Below are positions 5,001 through 9,022 of a stretch of 9,022 nucleotides of DNA, piece by piece; the stretch's first letter is position 1; each line of letters starts with the position of its first letter. Below the pieces are notes generated by a model. It saw nothing but the letters and a program-made list of their open reading frames with translations, did no database searches and was not told the origin of the DNA. The stretch lies in assembly GCA_946478675.1 (NCBI GenBank), contig CAMLEF010000179.1, forward strand, positions 1-9,022, read 5' to 3'. The position numbers were made by a program, and so were the translations under genes. This DNA comes from an uncultured Flavobacteriales bacterium. Its GTDB lineage: Bacteria; Bacteroidota; Bacteroidia; Palsa-965.

Positions 5001-7219
5001 TGAAAGGAACGGAGCAGTATCCGAAAGACCAGGCAGCAAAGTGTGATGACGAGCTGAAGAAAGCGAAAGACAAGCCGTACAACGATCTCATTGCGCAGGC
5101 GGACGACAAATTCAAAACTTCCGATTGGGCAGGAGCGAAGTCGCTGTACCAGCAGGCTTCCGTGATGAAACCGGCGGAAGTGTACCCGAAGGACCAGATG
5201 AAAGTTTGCGACGCCAACATCGCGAAAGAAGGAAAAGACAAGAAGTACACTGATCTCATCGCGCAGGCGGATACGAAATTCGGCGCGAGTGATTGGGCGG
5301 GTGCGAAGGCCATCTACCTGCAGGCTGCTGCGGTGAAAGCGGAAGAGCAATACCCGAAAGACCAGGCCGCGAAATGCGATGCGAACATGACGGCGGATAA
5401 AGACAAAGCTTACGCCGATCTCGTGAAGCAGGCCGACGATAAGTTTGCCGCGAAAGACTGGGCCGGTGCAAAAGCCGTTTACCAGCAGGCTTCAGCGATG
5501 AAAGCGACGGAAGCGTATCCGAAGGACCAGATTAAGATCTGCGATTCAAACATTGCGAAAGAAGGCGCCGACAAGAAATACGCGGACCTGGTTGCGCAGG
5601 CGGATACGAAGTTCGGTGCGGCGGATTACGCGGCGGCAAAAGCGCTGTACCAGCAGGCTTCGGCCGTGAAAGCAGAAGAGCAATATCCGAAGGACCGCAT
5701 GAAAGCCTGCGACGACGAGCTGGCGAAACAAGGCGCCGACAAGAAGTACGCCGATCTTGTGAAGCAGGCCGATACGAAGTTCAATGCAAAAGATTACGCC
5801 GGAGCGAAAACGCTTTACCAGCAGGCTTCCGCAGCGAAGGAAAACGAGCAGTACCCGAAAGACCAGGTCAAGGCCTGCGACGATGCGATGGCCGCAGCGG
5901 GCGTTGATAAGCAATACAATATGCTCATTGCGCAGGCAGACGCGAAGTTCACGGCGAAAGCCTGGTCGGCAGCGAAAGATCTGTACCAGCAGGCGTCGGC
6001 GGTGAAACCTTCGGAGCAATACCCGAAAGACCGCATGAAGGCCTGCGACGATAACCTCGCTTCGGCGGCGGATAAAGCGTACAACGACAAGATCGCCGCT
6101 GCGGACACGAAGTTCAAGGCGAATGATTTTGCCGGCGCAAAAGTCATTTACCAGGAAGCGTCCACGATGCGCCCTGCCGAGCAGTATCCGAAAGACCAGG
6201 TCAAAGCCTGCGATGATAATATTGCGAAGCAGGGCCTCGACAAGCAATACAATACGGTTATCGCTGCTGCCGACGCGAAGTTCAATGCGAAAGATTATGC
6301 GAACGCCAAAGCGAAATACGAAGAAGCGTCCGCATTGAAACCGGCCGAGCAATATCCGAAAGACCGCATCAAAGCCTGCGACGAAGCGATCAATGCGTCA
6401 CTCTCGCTCGAGCAGAAATACAAGAACGCCGTCGCGAAAGGCGATTCCGCTTTTGCTGCTACGGATTACGAAACGGCACAATCCGCATACCTCGAAGCGA
6501 AGAACCTGAAACCGTCCGAAGCGTACCCGCCGAAAAAGCTGGCGGAGATCAACGCGCTGCTGGCTGCCGAACAAAAGGATAAATCGTACCGCGCGCTCAT
6601 CGCGAAGAGCGACAGCCTCTTTGCCGCGAAGGATTACGAAGGCGCGAAGCAATCGTACACCGCTGCGACGCTGCAGAAGCCGGCCGATCAATATCCGAAG
6701 GACAAGCTGGCCGAGATCAAGCGCATCCAGGACGACGTCAAGTTCGAAGAAGCGAAGACGGCCCGTTACAACAAGCTGATCGCCGACGCCGACAAGAAAT
6801 TCAAGGCGAAGGATTATAAGGGCGCAAAGATCGTTTACCAGCAGGCACTGCAGGAGAAACCGCTCGAGCTGTACCCGAAAACGCAAATCGCCGCGTGTGA
6901 TAAAGCGCTGAATCCGCCGGTCGTCACCAACAACACACCGGTGAAGGACACGACGAAAGCCGATGTTTACACCAACGATATTGCCGCCACGCACCAGCAA
7001 GGCATCACGGAAGAAACCGGCACCGACGCCGGCGCGCAGATCGTCACGCGTTACGTAGTCGTCGGCAACCAGGGCTGGAAATACACGAAGAAGGTTTACT
7101 CCTGGGGCACGTTCTACTTCAAAGACGGCCAACAGATCTCCGAAGGCACTTTCAATTACGAAACGTCTCCCACCCGCGTCCAGCAACAGCAAGCCGAGTG
7201 GGATAAGAACCACAAGTAA
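2054..7219 (+). CDS. Giant exported repeat protein: signal peptide, beta-sandwich domain, 25 TPR-like Cys repeats, C-terminal domain
   Basis: The product is 1721 aa. Residues 1-27 are a signal peptide (hydrophobic core IWVMLLVFLPALSL, likely cleavage after IAQ), then a short Pro-rich stretch. Residues about 36-112 look like a carboxypeptidase-regulatory/CnaB-type beta-sandwich (GGRVTE, LEGCTVTL, TDKNGKFKF, DYTISVTKAGY). Residues 190-1619 are 25 tandem repeats of 55-63 aa with the pattern Y-x-D-L-x-x-x-A-D-x-K-F-x-A-x-D-W-A-G-A-K-x-x-Y-x-Q-A-S, then LKPxEQYPKDQ and a final CD. The spacing of the A/F/W/A/Y/A/P positions is that of a degenerate TPR plus a third helix. Residues 1620-1721 form a Thr-rich linker and a C-terminal domain (GITEET, VTRYVVVG, WGTFYFKDGQ). 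ATG 2054 gives a proper signal peptide; the in-frame TTG at 2024 adds only nine non-signal residues. It is probably periplasmic or surface-associated. TPR-like arrays usually scaffold protein-protein contacts, but the partner is unknown. A strong terminator follows. Confidence 0.9.
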   Translation: MKGLAPLKNLIWVMLLVFLPALSLIAQPPPPAAPEWQFTFGGRVTEFNEKKQRDQPLEGCTVTLMKGGSQLQTINTDKNGKFKFRMDPNGDYTISVTKAGYITKRFSINTYNVTNERAQNPFSEFDVDIDLFKMYPGLDYSCLDKPIARIIYNPAPDVDDFDYDKIYTAQIQACIDNLKRLADEARRKQRLYEDAITRADKAFAGSDWAGAKAAYQEASGIIPTEQYPKDQIALCDQKLGAAAANAANDQKYKDLIRDADAKFVAKDWAGAKSVYQQASALKSTEQYPKDQIAKCDSNAAADAASAANEQKYKDLLKDADAKFTASDWAGAKAVYQQASAMKPAEKYPKDQVALCDRNIAAAASAAANEQKYKDLIKDGDAKFAAKDWSNAKTAYQQASALKATEQYPKDQIALCDKNAAADAAAAATEQKYKDLLKDADAKFAAKDWANAKTAYQQASAVKPAEQYPKDQVALCDKNAAADAATAAQAAKDKQYADLLKDADAKFAAKDWAGAKNVYSQASGIKPAEKYPKDQVALCDKNAAADASAAATDKKYNDLLKQADDKFAAKDWAGAKGFYTQASGVKPSEQYPKDQLALCDKNIADDKLAADKAAQEKKYADAIAAADAKFDAKDFVAAKAKYTEASGLKPAEQYPKDRIKACDDEIAKAGVDKQYADLVKQADTKFAAKDWAGAKALYEQASTVKSAEQYPKDKIKECDDKLAVAAKDKQYNDLVKQADTKFTAKDWAGAKAVYQQASEVKPEEQYPKDRMKACDDNIAKAGVDQQYNDLVKQADAKFGAKDWMGAKEIYQQASAVKPAEQYPKDKIKACDDAVAKEGVDKQYAALIASADEKFKASDYAGAKDVYQQASALKTAEVYPKTQIKACDDKMAGAAKDAQYADLLKQADEKFKASDWAGAKSVYQQAAALKATEAYPKDQIKICDTNIAKEGADKKYTDLIAQADTKFGANDWAGAKALYLQASAVKGTEQYPKDQAAKCDDELKKAKDKPYNDLIAQADDKFKTSDWAGAKSLYQQASVMKPAEVYPKDQMKVCDANIAKEGKDKKYTDLIAQADTKFGASDWAGAKAIYLQAAAVKAEEQYPKDQAAKCDANMTADKDKAYADLVKQADDKFAAKDWAGAKAVYQQASAMKATEAYPKDQIKICDSNIAKEGADKKYADLVAQADTKFGAADYAAAKALYQQASAVKAEEQYPKDRMKACDDELAKQGADKKYADLVKQADTKFNAKDYAGAKTLYQQASAAKENEQYPKDQVKACDDAMAAAGVDKQYNMLIAQADAKFTAKAWSAAKDLYQQASAVKPSEQYPKDRMKACDDNLASAADKAYNDKIAAADTKFKANDFAGAKVIYQEASTMRPAEQYPKDQVKACDDNIAKQGLDKQYNTVIAAADAKFNAKDYANAKAKYEEASALKPAEQYPKDRIKACDEAINASLSLEQKYKNAVAKGDSAFAATDYETAQSAYLEAKNLKPSEAYPPKKLAEINALLAAEQKDKSYRALIAKSDSLFAAKDYEGAKQSYTAATLQKPADQYPKDKLAEIKRIQDDVKFEEAKTARYNKLIADADKKFKAKDYKGAKIVYQQALQEKPLELYPKTQIAACDKALNPPVVTNNTPVKDTTKADVYTNDIAATHQQGITEETGTDAGAQIVTRYVVVGNQGWKYTKKVYSWGTFYFKDGQQISEGTFNYETSPTRVQQQQAEWDKNHK
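2621..6910 (+). repeat. Coding tandem repeat array, 25 units
   Basis: The units start at residues 190, 251, 311, 371, 431, 494, 554, 617, 673, 729, 785, 841, 897, 953, 1008, 1064, 1119, 1175, 1231, 1287, 1342, 1398, 1455, 1511 and 1571 of the protein at 2054. Units 1-7 are 60-63 aa with Ala-rich linkers (AAADAAAAAT-type). Units 8-22 are 55-57 aa and mostly end IAKxGxDK. Units 23-25 are the most divergent. At DNA level units 2-5 are strictly periodic: CAGAAGTACAAAGACCT recurs at 2801, 2981, 3161 and 3341, exactly 180 nt apart. Synonymous codons vary between units (GAA/GAG, GCC/GCG/GCA), so most copies are not very recent. Confidence 0.9.
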
Positions 7220-7242
7220 TTACAGCAAAGACTCCATTCATG

Positions 7243-7274
7243 AAAAGGTTCGCCTCCCCGCGGACCTTTTTTTT
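7243..7274 (+). terminator. Rho-independent terminator of the giant repeat protein gene
   Basis: An 11-bp stem (7243-7253 with 7260-7270, one G-U wobble) closes a 6-nt loop, CTCCCC, and ends in eight T residues (7267-7274). It starts 24 nt after the stop codon. The A-run on the left arm makes it usable in both directions, but there is no leftward gene here. Confidence 0.9.
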
Positions 7275-7301
7275 ATTGCTGGAACTCAGTCGTGTATTCA
7301 A

Positions 7302-7330
7302 TTACAAACGTTTGTAAACGGATATAAACG
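7302..7330. promoter_or_regulatory. 16-bp palindrome with AAACG phased every 10 bp
   Basis: TTACAAACGTTTGTAA (7302-7317) is a perfect palindrome. AAACG occurs at 7306-7310, 7316-7320 and 7326-7330, exactly 10 bp apart, so the copies lie on one face of the helix. This is the shape of an operator or of phased binding sites. It sits about 100 nt before the four-helix-bundle gene and 30 nt past the previous terminator. No matching regulator gene is in the window, so the role is inferred. Confidence 0.35.
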
Positions 7331-7387
7331 CTTGCTAACCGACTGATGGGAATGGAGCATTTCAATTTTGCGGCAGAATCCTGATGT

Positions 7388-7412
7388 CGGAGTTGCGTGT
7401 TGCGGAGTTGCG
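7388..7412 (+). repeat. Left inverted repeat (GTTGCGGAGTTGCG) with tandem CGGAGTTGCG
   Basis: CGGAGTTGCG occurs twice, at 7388-7397 and 7403-7412. The 14 nt at 7399-7412 (GTTGCGGAGTTGCG) are the exact reverse complement of 7860-7873. The repeats lie just outside the four-helix-bundle gene on both sides and could mark the ends of an inserted segment of about 475 bp. Confidence 0.75.
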
Positions 7413-7427
7413 AGGGACGGATTATAG

Positions 7428-7820
7428 ATGCTAAAAAAATGTACTATGAAAGATATGCTTGACTCTTTGCGGTTTTACGTCACCGCTTGTGATTTATGGA
7501 AAGAAGGATGGAACGATACAGACCTTCTCGGAAACGATTATCGTGGTAAAGAAATTTCAAAACAACTGGTCCGCTCGCTTGGTTCTATTTCAGCAAACAT
7601 TGAAGAAGGATACGGACGCGGTTACGGACAGGATTACAGCAGGTTTCTGCGCATTGCCCGGGGATCCGCCCGGGAAACCAGAGGCTGGTATGTCCGCTCC
7701 GGCTTGCTGTTACCGGCAGTTACTGTAAATCAAAGAACAGAAAAACTGGACTTTGTCATTGCCGCTCTGACAAAAAGTATCCGCACGCTCGAACAGAAAA
7801 AACATATCACTCCCTATTAA
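7428..7820 (+). CDS. Four-helix-bundle protein (23S rRNA intervening-sequence / S23 type)
   Basis: The product is 130 aa (or 124 aa from ATG 7446, which follows an A-rich stretch of the kind that precedes Bacteroidota starts). That is a normal length for the family of small all-helical proteins first found inside 23S rRNA intervening sequences and common as lone genes in Bacteroidota. The family signature is clear at residues about 42-84: GKEISKQLVRSLGSISANIEEGYGR, then FLRIARGSARET. Their molecular function is not established; relatives include the accessory protein of diversity-generating retroelements, but no reverse transcriptase or variable repeat is present here. The coding sequence is visibly more AT-rich than its neighbours, and a perfect 14-bp inverted repeat brackets it, which suggests acquisition as a unit. 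No rRNA sequence surrounds it. Confidence 0.85.
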   Translation: MLKKCTMKDMLDSLRFYVTACDLWKEGWNDTDLLGNDYRGKEISKQLVRSLGSISANIEEGYGRGYGQDYSRFLRIARGSARETRGWYVRSGLLLPAVTVNQRTEKLDFVIAALTKSIRTLEQKKHITPY

Positions 7821-7859
7821 TCAAATCGGTAATACTCTCTTCCCGTGCACCCCGCACCC

Positions 7860-7873
7860 CGCAACTCCGCAAC
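7860..7873 (-). repeat. Right inverted repeat (CGCAACTCCGCAAC)
   Basis: Exact reverse complement of 7399-7412. The adjoining C-rich stretch (7845-7859, CCCCGCACCCC type) is roughly complementary to the G-rich bases beside the left copy, so the similarity extends imperfectly inward. It begins 40 nt after the stop codon of the four-helix-bundle gene. Confidence 0.75.
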
Positions 7874-7943
7874 CCAACCTCAGATATAAGCACGACTGTA
7901 CCCTTTTATTCTATCTATTCATTTAACTTTTAAATTCTCTACC

Positions 7944-8291
7944 ATGAAAATGCTCTTCAACAACGTCCAGCTCATCGGCAATCTCGGCATGAACCCCGAA
8001 ATCAAATGCACGCCCACCGGGAAAAAAGTGGCGCGGTTCACACTCGCAAACGTCAATTACAAAATGGCCGGCGATTCGAAAACCTCCAGTGTAAGCTGGT
8101 TCAACCTCGTGGCGTGGGACAAGCAGGCGGATATCGCGGAGCAATATCTCTACAAAGGACGCAAAGTCGGCGTCAGCGGCCGGCTCGTTACCCGCAGCTG
8201 GGAAGACAGTGAAGGACACAAGCACATGATGACGGAAATTATCGTCCGCGATATCGTGATGATGGACGACGGACTGGCGAAAGCGGCATAA
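7944..8291 (+). CDS. Single-stranded DNA-binding protein, short form without acidic tail
   Basis: The product is 115 aa and almost entirely an OB-fold. The family landmarks are present in order: NNVQLIGNLGMNPEIK at the N-terminus, ARFTLAN at about 31-37, WFNLVAWDKQADIAEQYLYKGRKVGVSGRL in the centre, and a final strand ending MTEIIVRDIVMMD. SSB coats single-stranded DNA during replication and repair in the cytosol. Housekeeping SSBs are usually 140-180 aa and end in an acidic tip such as DDDIPF that recruits partners. This one stops at GLAKAA right after the OB-fold, so it is probably a second, specialised paralogue. ATG 7944 is chosen over ATG 7950 because it is first in frame, but MLFNNVQ is equally possible. 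No Shine-Dalgarno is seen. A terminator follows 8 nt after the stop. I withhold the symbol ssb because it is likely not the main copy. Confidence 0.9.
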   Translation: MKMLFNNVQLIGNLGMNPEIKCTPTGKKVARFTLANVNYKMAGDSKTSSVSWFNLVAWDKQADIAEQYLYKGRKVGVSGRLVTRSWEDSEGHKHMMTEIIVRDIVMMDDGLAKAA

Positions 8292-8298
8292 CGATCCA

Positions 8299-8352
8299 AA
8301 CCACGGAGTTGCAGCATGCGGATGCAGGACAGCGGCTCCGTGGTTATTTTTT
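8299..8352 (+). terminator. Terminator after the SSB gene
   Basis: A perfect 10-bp stem (AACCACGGAG 8299-8308 with CTCCGTGGTT 8336-8345) encloses 27 nt, within which GCAT/ATGC can form a small inner hairpin. It is followed by ATTTTTTC. The loop is larger than in the other terminators in the window, but stem and T-tract are clear. The -33 box of the next promoter begins within 3 nt of its end. Confidence 0.8.
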
Positions 8353-8354
8353 CA

Positions 8355-8384
8355 TTTGCGTGTTTTCAGAATTGTCTATCTTAG
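8355..8384 (+). promoter_or_regulatory. Bacteroidota-type promoter for the CCC-motif membrane protein gene
   Basis: TTTG at 8355-8358 and TATCTTAG at 8377-8384 are separated by 18 nt, close to the Bacteroidota -33/-7 pattern (TAnnTTTG, one mismatch). Transcription would start near 8388-8391, giving a leader of about 22-25 nt before ATG 8413. It lies immediately downstream of the SSB terminator, showing that this is a new transcription unit. Confidence 0.6.
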
Positions 8385-8412
8385 CCCGAACCACAAACCA
8401 CCACTTTTCACT

Positions 8413-8823
8413 ATGGAAAATAATCCTCCTCCGTTCCCGCCGCCGCCGCCGCAGTTTCCGAATCAACCGCCTTTCCCGCCCCCGAATCCTTTCATGCAGA
8501 ATCCGATGGGCGGAGGTGGAATGGAGCTTCCGAATGCAACAGCCGTGCTCGTGCTCGGTATCATTTCGATCGCACTCTGCTGGTGCGGCGGAATCGTCGG
8601 CCTGCCCTGCGGTATCATCGCCCTGGTGCTCGGCGCCAAAGGCATGAACCTGTATAACCAGAATCCGCAGGCGTACACGACGAAGTCTTTCAACAACCTG
8701 AAAGCCGGTCGTATCTGCGCGATCATCGGAACGATCCTTTCCGGCCTCTATCTTATCCTGACGATCATCAATCTCATCGTCAACGACGGCCGTTATTACA
8801 ACGCCTGGGATATGCACTATTAA
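8413..8823 (+). CDS. Small Pro-rich membrane protein, CCC-motif / DUF4190-like
   Basis: The product is 136 aa. Residues 1-36 are Pro/Asn/Phe-rich and disordered, ending PMGGGGM. Hydrophobic segments follow at about 42-60 (ATAVLVLGIISIALCWCGG), 61-75 (IVGLPCGIIALVLGA) and 99-123. The CWC pair (C56, C58) with C66 (GLPCG), and the layout of a helical hairpin then KSFNNLKAGRICAIIG, match a small Bacteroidota family known as CCC-motif membrane proteins and resemble DUF4190. Its biochemical role is unknown. ATG 8413 is chosen because a promoter ends at 8384; an upstream in-frame TTG at 8356 overlaps the -33 box. Its neighbour downstream is a DUF2752 protein, a pairing I recall as frequent in Bacteroidota, which suggests a shared membrane function. 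A terminator separates the two. Confidence 0.8.
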   Translation: MENNPPPFPPPPPQFPNQPPFPPPNPFMQNPMGGGGMELPNATAVLVLGIISIALCWCGGIVGLPCGIIALVLGAKGMNLYNQNPQAYTTKSFNNLKAGRICAIIGTILSGLYLILTIINLIVNDGRYYNAWDMHY

Positions 8824-8840
8824 ACAATGATTCTTTATCG

Positions 8841-8870
8841 ACCGTTCCGGGAAACCGGGACGGTCTTTTT
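8841..8870 (+). terminator. Terminator between the CCC-motif gene and the DUF2752 gene
   Basis: GACCGTTCCGG pairs with CCGGGACGGTC around a GAAA loop, an 11-bp stem with one wobble, and is followed by five T residues at about 8866-8870. The next start codon is only 5 nt past the T-tract. Expression of the downstream gene must therefore come from read-through of this hairpin or from a promoter inside the upstream gene. Confidence 0.85.
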
Positions 8871-8875
8871 CATTC

Positions 8876-9022
8876 ATGGGATTCATTCACTGGTTGGAAA
8901 CGCACATGCTGACGTGCCCTTACAAGGCCATCACGGGGCACGACTGTCCCGGTTGCGGCATGCAGCGTTCCTTCATCCTGATGCTGAAAGGACAGTTCCT
9001 CGACAGCTTCGCGATGTTTCCC
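8876..9022 (+). CDS. DUF2752 family membrane protein (5' part, runs off the window)
   Basis: Only the first 49 codons are present, and the frame is open to the last base. The peptide starts MGFIHWLETHMLTCPYKAI and contains CPGCGMQRSF at residues 24-33. This Cys-Pro-Gly-Cys-Gly-x-x-Arg signature, followed by a hydrophobic stretch with a LKGQF-type turn, is diagnostic of DUF2752, a family of small two- to three-helix membrane proteins of unknown function. The paired cysteines could form a redox or metal site, but this is not established. ATG 8876 gives the usual short N-terminus before CPYK; ATG 8906 is an internal alternative. There is no visible ribosome binding site, and a terminator hairpin ends 5 nt upstream. 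Confidence 0.85.
   Translation, partial: MGFIHWLETHMLTCPYKAITGHDCPGCGMQRSFILMLKGQFLDSFAMFP

Noticed and set aside
3872..5350. Long open frames on the minus strand inside the giant gene (also 2063-2911, 3143-3820, 5546-6352, 6398-7213)
   Set aside because: They are antisense shadows produced by the repetitive, codon-biased plus-strand gene. Their translations are Arg/Phe/Leu-rich, show the same 56-60 residue periodicity, and match no family.
2621..6910. CRISPR array or non-coding satellite suggested by the 180-nt and 168-nt periodicity
   Set aside because: The periodicity is a whole number of codons, the frame is open throughout, substitutions are largely synonymous or conservative, and there are no short repeats with unique spacers.
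2621..6910. PKD domains suggested by the recurrent YPKD motif
   Set aside because: PKD domains are beta-sandwiches of about 80 residues with a different motif. These units are helical and 55-63 residues long, and the letters PKD here are coincidental.
7428..7820. Diversity-generating retroelement, because its accessory protein is also a four-helix bundle
   Set aside because: There is no reverse transcriptase, template repeat or variable repeat in the window, and the protein fits the generic 23S-IVP family equally well.

Overview
The window looks like chromosomal DNA from a member of the Bacteroidota, plausibly a fairly GC-rich Chitinophagaceae-type genome. The evidence is: promoter-like TTTG / TAnnTTTG pairs instead of sigma70 boxes, no Shine-Dalgarno sequences before the start codons, a tRNA 3' end with no encoded CCA, and gene families typical of that phylum (a CarbopepD-reg-like secreted repeat protein, a lone four-helix-bundle protein of the 23S-IVP type, and a small CCC-motif membrane protein next to a DUF2752 protein). 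The taxon is inferred; there is no rRNA or marker gene here to fix it.

Layout: (1) Bases 1-212 hold the 3' end of a tRNA that best fits tRNA-His, its terminator, and a second, broken copy of the same tRNA 3' half plus terminator. The broken copy is split in its T-loop by about 68 nt carrying a GC-rich palindrome. (2) A small three-helix membrane protein of unknown function (239-640, +) starts right after that duplication. Its stop codon overlaps that of a convergent FAD-dependent DAO-type oxidoreductase (637-1776, -). (3) A 277-nt divergent gap leads into the dominant feature, a 5.2-kb gene (2054-7219, +). It encodes an exported protein of 1721 aa: signal peptide, one beta-sandwich domain, 25 tandem TPR-like repeats of 55-63 aa, and a C-terminal domain. 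A strong terminator follows. (4) A 130-aa four-helix-bundle gene (7428-7820, +) is more AT-rich than its surroundings and is bracketed by a perfect 14-bp inverted repeat, like a small inserted cassette. (5) A short SSB without the acidic tail (7944-8291, +) is followed by a terminator. (6) A proline-rich CCC-motif-type membrane protein (8413-8823, +) is followed by a terminator and then the start of a DUF2752 protein that runs off the window.

Most genes here appear to be independent transcription units, each with its own terminator, rather than one operon. The only pair with a likely functional link is the CCC-motif protein and the DUF2752 protein. The best candidates for something undescribed are the giant Cys-per-repeat protein, the IR-bracketed four-helix-bundle cassette, and the T-loop-interrupted tRNA-His fragment.
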